Positions 56,501 to 64,000 of a DNA stretch of 64,000 nucleotides are shown here, piece by piece (the first letter of the stretch is position 1; the number at the start of each line of letters is the position of its first letter). Where the stretch lies: contig CP136068.1 of assembly GCA_032622095.1 (NCBI GenBank), positions 163,949,465 to 164,013,464 of the forward strand, read 5' to 3'. The notes under the pieces are model-generated. The model had not been told where the DNA came from, made no database searches, and saw only the letters and a program-made list of their open reading frames with translations. The stretch comes from Siphonodentalium dalli (lineage: Eukaryota; Mollusca; Scaphopoda; Gadilida; Siphonodentaliidae). The translations under genes were made by a program, and so were the position numbers.

Positions 56501-59500
56501 TATTCCGGACGACAGACCAACTTACACCGGGTGGCATCGGGCTCGTATTCCGGACGACAGACCAACTGACACCGGGTGGCATCGGGCTCGTATTCCGGAT
56601 GGCAGACCAACGTGCGACGGGTGGCATCGGGCTCGTATTCCGGACGACAGACCAACTTACACCGGTTGGCATCGGGCTCGTATTCCGGACGACAGACCAA
56701 CTTACACCGGGTGGCATCGGGCTCGTATTCCGGACGACAGACCAACTTACACCGGGTGGCATCGGGCTCGTATTCCGGACGACATACCAACTTACACCGG
56801 GTGGCATCGGGCTCGTATTCCGGATGACAGACCAACTTACACCGGGTGGCATCGGGCTCGTATTCCGGACGACAGACCAACTTACACCGGGTGGCATCGG
56901 GCTCGTATTCCGGATGACAGACCAACTTACACCGGGTGGCATCGGGCTCGTATTCCGGAAGCCAGACCAACTTACACCGGGTGGCATCGGGCTCGTATTC
57001 CGGACGCCAGACCAACTTACACCGGGTGGCATCGGGCTCGTATTCCGGATGACAGACCAACTTACACCGGGTGGCATCGGGCTCGTTTTCCGGATGACAG
57101 ACCAACTTACACCGGGTGGCATCGGGCTCGTATTCCTGACGACAGACCAACTTACACCGGTTGGCATCGGGCTCGTATTACGGACGACAGACCAACTTAC
57201 ACCGGGTGGCATCGGACTCATATTCCGGATAACAGACCAACTTACACCGGGTGGCATCGGACTCATATTCCGGATAACAGACCAACTTACACCGGGTGGC
57301 ATCGGGCTCGTATTCCGGATGACATACCAACTTACACCGGGTGGCATCGGGCTCGTATTCCGGATGACAGACCAACTTACACCGGGTGGCATCGGGCTCG
57401 TATTCCAGATGACAGACAAACTTACACCGGGTGGCATCGGGCTCGTATTCCGGACGACAGACCAACTTACACCGGGTGGCATCGGGCTCGTATTCCGGAT
57501 GACAGACCAACTTACACCGGCTGTCATCGGACTCTTATTCCGGATGACAGACCAACTTACACCGGGTGGCATCGGGCTCGTATTCCGGATGACAGACCAA
57601 CTTACACAGGCTGTCATCGGACTCTTATTCCGGATGACAGACCAACTTACACCGGGTGGCATCGGGCTCGTATTCCGGATGCCAGACCAACTTACACCGG
57701 GTGGCATCGGGCTCGTATTCCGGATGACAGACCAACTTACACCAGGTGGCATCGGGCTCGTATTCCGGATGACAGACCAACTTACACCGGGTGGCATCGG
57801 GCTCGTATTCCGGATAACAGACCAACTAACACCGGGTGGCATCGGGCTCGTATTCCGGACGACAGACCAACTTACACCGGGTGGCATCGGGCTCATATTC
57901 CGGATGACAGACCAACTTACACCGGGTGGCATCGGGCTCATATTCCGGATGACAGACCAACTTACACCGGGTGGCATCGGGCTCATATTCCGGATGACAA
58001 ACCAACTTACACCGGGTGGCATCGGGCTCGTATTCCGGATGACAGACCAACTTACACCGGGTGGCATCGGGCTCGTATTCCGGATAACAGACCAACTAAC
58101 ACCGGGTGGCATCGGGCTCGTATTCCGGACGACAGACCAACTTACACCGGGTGGCATCGGGCTCATATTCCGGATGACAGACCAACTTACACCGGGTGGC
58201 ATCGGTCTCATATTCCGGATGACAGACCAACTTACACCGGGTGGCATCGGGCTCGTATTCCGGATGACAGACCAACTTACACCGGGTGGCATCGGGCTCG
58301 TATTCCGGACGCCATACCAACTTACACCGGGTGGCATCGGGCTCGTATTCCGGACGCCAGACCAACTTACACCGGGTGGCATCGGGCTCGTATTCCGGAT
58401 GACAGACCAACTTACACCGGGTGTCATCGGGCTCGTATTCAGGATGACAGACCAACTTACACCGGGTGGCATCGGGCTCATATTCCGGACGCCAGACCAA
58501 ATTACACCGGGTGGCATCGGGCTCGTATTCCGGACGACAGACCAACTTACACCGGGTGGCATCGGGCTCGTATTCCGAATGACAGACCAACTTACACCGG
58601 GTGGCATCGGGCTCATATTCCGGATGATAGACCAACTTACACCGGGAGCCATCGGGCTCGTATTCCGGATGACAGACCAACTTACACCGGGTGGCATCGG
58701 GCTCGTATTCCGGATGACAGACCAACTTACACCGGGTGGCATCGGGCTCGTATTCCGGACGCCAGACCAACTGACACCGGGTGGCATCGGGCTCGTATTC
58801 CGGATGGCAGACCAACTTGCGACGGGTGCCATCGGGCTCGTATTCCGGATGACAGACCAACTTACACCGGGTGGCATCGGGCTCGTATTCCGGACGACAG
58901 ACCAACTTACACCGGGTGACATCGGGCTCGTATTCCGGACGCCAGACCAACTTACACCGGGTGGCATCGGGCTCATATTCCGGAGGACAGACCAACTTAC
59001 ACCGGGTGGCATCGGGCTCGTATTCCGGACGACAGACCCACTTACACCGGGTGGCATCGGGCTCATATTCCGGTCGCCAGACCAACTTACACCGGGTGGC
59101 ATCGGGCTCGTATACCGGACGCCAGACCAACTTACACCGGGTGGCATCGGGCTCGTATTCCGGATGACAGACCAACTTACACCGGGTGGCATCGGGCTCG
59201 TATTCCGGATGACAGACCAACTTACACCGGGTGGCATCGGGCTCGTATTCCGGATGACATACCAACTTACACCGGGTGGCATCGGGCTCGTATTCCGGAC
59301 GACAGACCAACTTACACCGGGTGGCATCGGGCTCGTATTCCGGATGACAGACCAACTTACACCGGGTGGCATCGGGCTCGTATTCCGGACGCCAGACCAA
59401 CTTACACCGGGTGGCATCGGGCTCGTATTCCGGATGACAGACCAACTTACACCGGGTGGCATCGGGCTCGTATTCCGGACGACAGACCAACTTACACCGG

Positions 59501-62500
59501 GTGGCATCGGGCTCATATTCCGGACGCCAGACCAAATTACACCGGGTGGCATCGGGCTCGTATTCCGGACGCCAGACCAACTTACACCGGGTGGCATCGG
59601 GCTCGTATTCCGAATGACAGACCAACTTACACCGGGTGGCATCGGGCTCGTATTCCGGATGACAGACCAACTTACACCGGGTGGCATCGGGCTCGTATTC
59701 CGGACGACAGACCAACTTACACCGGGTGGCGTCGGGCTCGTATTCCGGATGACAGACCCACTTACACCGGTGGCATCGGGCTCGTATTCCGGACGCCAGA
59801 CCAACTTACACCGGGTGGCGTCGGGCTCGTATTCCGGATGGCAGACCAACGTGCGACGGGTGGCATCGGGCTCGTATTCCGGAGGACAGACCAACTTACA
59901 CCGGGTGGCATCGGGCTCGTATTCCGGACGACAGACCAACTTACACCGGGTGGCATCGGGCTCGTATTCCGGACGACAGACCAACTTACACCGGGTGGCA
60001 TCGGGCTCGTATTCCGGACGACATACCAACTTACACCGGGTGGCATCGGGCTCGTATTCCGGATGACAGACCAACTTACACCGGGTGGCATCGGGCTCGT
60101 ATTCCGGACGACAGACCAACTTACACCGGGTGGCATCGGGCTCGTATTCCGGACGACAGACCAACTTACACCGGGTGGCATCGGGCTCGTATTCCGGACG
60201 ACAGACCAACTGACACCGGGTGGCATCGGGCTCGTATTCCGGATGGCAGACCAACGTGCGACGGGTGGCATCGGGCTCGTATTCCGGACGACAGACCAAC
60301 TTACACCGGTTGGCATCGGGCTCGTATTCCGGACGACAGACCAACTTACACCGGGTGGCATCGGGCTCGTATTCCGGACGACAGACCAACTTACACCGGG
60401 TGGCATCGGGCTCGTATTCCGGACGACATACCAACTTACACCTCGTGGCATCGGGCTCGTATTCCGGATGACAGACCAACTTACACCGGGTGGCATCGGG
60501 CTCGTATTCCGGACGACAGACCAACTTACACCGGGTGGCATCGGGCTCGTATTCCGGACGACAGACCAACTTACACCGGGTGGCATCGGGCTCGTATTCC
60601 GGACGACAGACCAACTTACACCGGGTGGCATCGGGCTCGTATTCCGGATGACAGACCAACTTACACCGGGTGGCATCGGGCTCGTATTCCGGATGCCAGA
60701 CCAACTTACACCGAGTGGCATCGGGCTCATATTCGGACGACAGACCAACTTACACCGGGTGACATCGGGCTCGTATTCCGGACGCCAGACCAACTTACAC
60801 CGGGTGGCATCGGGCTCATATTCCGGATGACAGACCAACTTACACCGGGTGGCATCGGGCTCGTATTCCGGACGACAGACCCACTTACACCGGGTGGCAT
60901 CGGGCTCATATTCCGGTCGCCAGACCAACTTACACCGGGTGGCATCGGGCTTGTATACCGGACGCCAGACCAACTTACACCGGGTGGCATCGGGCTCGTA
61001 TTCCGGATGACAGACCAACTTACACCGGGTGGCATCGGGCTCGTATTCCGGATGACAGACCAACTTACACCGGGTGGCATCGGGCTCGTATTCCGGATGA
61101 CATACCAACTTACACCGGGTGGCATCGGGCTCGTATTCCGGACGACAGACCAACTTACACCGGGTGGCATCGGGCTCGTATTCCGGATGACAGACCAACT
61201 TACACCGGGTGGCATCGGGCTCGTATTCCGGACGCCAGACCAACTTACACCGGTGGCATCGGGCTCGTATTCCGGATGACAGACCAACTTACACCGGGTG
61301 GCATCGGGCTCGTATTCCGGACGACAGACCAACTTACACCGGGTGGCATCGGGCTCATATTCCGGACGCCAGACCAAATTACACCGGGTGGCATCGGGCT
61401 CGTATTCCGGACGCCAGACCAACTTACACCGGGTGGCATCGGGCTCGTATTCCGAATGACAGACCAACTTACACCGGGTGGCATCGGGCTCGTATTCCGG
61501 ATGACAGACCAACTTACACCGGGTGGCATCGGGCTCGTATTCCGGACGACAGACCAACTTACACCGGGTGGCGTCGGGCTCGTATTCCGGATGACAGACC
61601 CACTTACACCGGTGGCATCGGGCTCGTATTCCGGACGCCAGACCAACTTACACCGGGTGGCGTCGGGCTCGTATTCCGGATGACAGACCAACGTGCGACG
61701 GGTGGCATCGGGCTCGTATTCCGGACGACAGACCAACTTACACCGGGTGACATCGGGCTCGTATTCCGGACGACAGACCAACTTACACCGGGTGGCATCG
61801 GGCTCGTATTCCGGACGACAGACCAACTTACACCGGGTGGCATCGGGCTCGTATTCCGGACGACATACCAACTTACACCGGGTGGCATCGGGCTCGTATT
61901 CCGGATGACAGACCAACTTACACCGGGTGGCATCGGGCTCGTATTCCGGACGACAGACCAACTTACACCGGGTGGCATCGGGCTCGTATTCCGGACGACA
62001 GACCAACTTACACCGGGTGGCATCGGGCTCGTATTCCGGACGACAGACCAACTTACACCGGGTGGCATCGGGCTCATATTCCGGATGACAGACCAACTTA
62101 CACCGGGTGGCATCGGTCTCATATTCCGGATGACAGACCAACTTACACCGGGTGGCATCGGGCTCGTATTCCGGACGACAGACCAACTTACACCGGGTGG
62201 CATCGGACTCGTATTCCGGACGCCATACCAACTTACACCGGGTTGCATCGGGCTCGTATTCCGGACGCCAGACCAACTTACACCGGGTGGCATCGGGCTC
62301 GTATTCCGGATGACAGACCAACTTACACCGGGTGGCATCGGGCTCGTATTCGGGACGACAGACCAACTTACACCGGGTGGCATCGGGCTCATATTCCGGA
62401 CGCCAGAACAAATTACACCGGGTGGCATCGGGCTCGTATTACGGACGCCATACCAACTTACACCGGGTGGCATCGGGCTCGTATTCCGGACGCCAGACCA

Positions 62501-64000
62501 ACTTACACCGGGTGGCATCGGGCTCATATTCCGACGCCAGACCAACTTACACCGGGTGGCATCGGGCTCGTATTCCGGATGACAGACCAACTTACACCGG
62601 GTGGCATCGGGCTCGTATTCCGGAAGCCAGACCAACTTACACCGGGTGGCATCGGGCTCGTATTCCGGACGCCAGACCAACTTACACCGGGTGGCATCGG
62701 GCTCGTATTCCGGATGACAGACCAACTTACACCGGGTGGCATCGGGCTCGTTTTCCGGATGACAGACCAACTTACACCGGGTGGCATCGGGCTCGTATTC
62801 CGGACGACAGACAAATTTACACCGGGTGGCATCGGGCTCGTATTCCGGACGACAGACCAACTTACACCGGGTGGCATCGGGCTCGTATTCCGGATGACAG
62901 ACCAACTTACACCGGGTGGCATCGGGCTCGTATTCCGGATGCCAGACCAACTTACACCGGGTGGCATCGGGCTCGTATTCCGGACGACAGACCAACTTAC
63001 ACCGGGTGGCATCGGGCTCGTATTCCGGACGCCAGACCAACTTACACCGGGTGGCATCGGGCTCGTATTCAGGATGACAGACCAACTTACACCGGGTGGC
63101 ATCGGGCTCGTATTCCGGATGACAGACCAACTTACACCGGGTGGCATCGGGCTCGTATTCCGGATGACAGACCAACTTACACCGGGTGGCATCAGGCTCG
63201 TATTCCGGATGCCAGACCAACTTACACCGGGTGGCATCGGGCTCATATTCCGGATGATAGACCAACTTACACCGGGAGCCATCGGGCTCGTATTCCGGAT
63301 GACAGACCAACTTACACCGGGTGGCATCGGGCTCGTATTCCGGACGACAGACCAACTTACACGGGTGCCATCTTGCTCGTATTCCGGACGACAGACCAAC
63401 TTACACCGGGTGGCATCGGGCTCGTATTCCGGATGACAGACCAACGTGCGACGGGTGGCATCTGGCTCGTATTCCGGATGACAGACCAACTTACACCGGG
63501 TGGCATCGGGCTCGTATTCCGGATGACAGACCAACTAACACCGGGTGGCATCGGGCTCATATTCCGGACGCCAGACCAACTTACACCGGGTGGCATCGGG
63601 CTCGTATTCCGGATGACAGACCAACTTACACCGGGTGGCATCGGGCTCATATTCCGGAAGCCAGACCAACTTACACCGTGTGGCATCGGGCTCGTATTCC
63701 GGACGACAGACCAACTTACACCGGGTGGCATCGGGCTCTTATTCCGGATGACAGACCAACTTACACCGGGTGGCATCGGGCTCGTATTCCGGATGACAGA
63801 CCAACTTACACCGGGTGGCATCGGGCTCGTATTCCGGATGCCAGACCAACTTACACCGGGTGGCATCGGGGTCATATTCCGGACGCCAGACCAACTTACA
63901 CCGGGTGGCATCGGGCTCGTATTCCGGATGACAGAACAACTTACACCGGGTGGCATCGGGCTCATATTCCGGATGCCAGACCAACTTACACCGGGTGGCA
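50503..64000 (-). repeat. 45-bp satellite, inverted block (about 300 units, continues past the window)
   Basis: Same unit on the other strand. Large higher-order copies are visible from private variants. The TATTCCTGACG unit at 53084 recurs at 57131 (4047 bp). The ATATTCCGGTCGCC unit recurs at 55421, 59065 and 60908 (3644 and 1843 bp). A CAACGTGCGACGGG unit type occurs about eight times, only in this block. A one-base-loss unit (ATATTCCGACGCC or GTATTCCGACGCC) is shared with the forward block. The open frames of up to 1528 codons are not genes. Confidence 0.97.

Noticed and set aside
43884-63984. Reading frames of up to 1528 codons on both strands across the satellite
   Set aside because: A stop-free 45-bp unit keeps several frames open on both strands. 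There is no start context, domain or codon bias, and indels switch frames without consequence.

Overview
The window reads as nuclear DNA of a repeat-rich invertebrate. A marine mollusc or another lophotrochozoan is my best guess, from AT-rich spacer, abundant MITEs, minisatellites and splice-like signals. The species cannot be named from the sequence. There are no operons, prokaryotic genes, rRNA or tRNA genes that I can recognise. Ordinary genes are nearly absent. The best candidate is a 138-residue secreted-protein ORF at 6365-6781. A weak two-exon candidate lies at 35796-35930 and 37361-37520. Almost everything else is mobile or tandemly repeated DNA.

Layout. 1-6300: AT-rich spacer with palindromic MITEs, including a TTAA-flanked piggyBac-type MITE. 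6365-7490: the secreted-protein ORF, with a minisatellite that begins at its stop codon. 8990-16701: one copy (A) of a composite repeat. It is interrupted by two opposite-facing copies of a GTATC-type transposon (termini GTTATC/GATAAC; 9548-10659 and 12511-16701), a 29-bp minisatellite and piggyBac-type MITEs. 17010-17330: a 36-bp minisatellite. 17355-31148: a tandem array of a ~625-bp repeat packed with AAGGTCA nuclear-receptor-like half-sites, into which a 9,792-bp near-perfect palindrome (18722-28513) has inserted with a 6-bp target duplication (GTACCC). 31175-42500: more MITEs, hairpins and minisatellites. 42541-43934: copy B of the composite repeat. 43935-64000: a satellite of about 446 units of 45 bp, running off the window end, with a head-to-head inversion at 50489-50502.

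Two points stand out. First, the 9.8-kb palindrome behaves as a real mobile element. It has 5'-AG...CT-3' ends and a 6-bp target duplication, and an intact paralogous 625-bp unit serves as empty site. Each arm carries the same compact gene, with a TATA box, two overlapping ORFs each encoding a C2H2 zinc finger, and a poly(A) signal. A 6-bp duplication and AG ends are features of Maverick/Polinton elements, but no polymerase or integrase is visible. Second, copies A and B of the composite repeat show two different short segments of one ancestral sequence amplified independently: a 29-bp unit at A (about 34 copies) and the 45-bp unit at B (about 446 copies). The long open frames over the satellite exist because its period is a multiple of three, and they are not genes.
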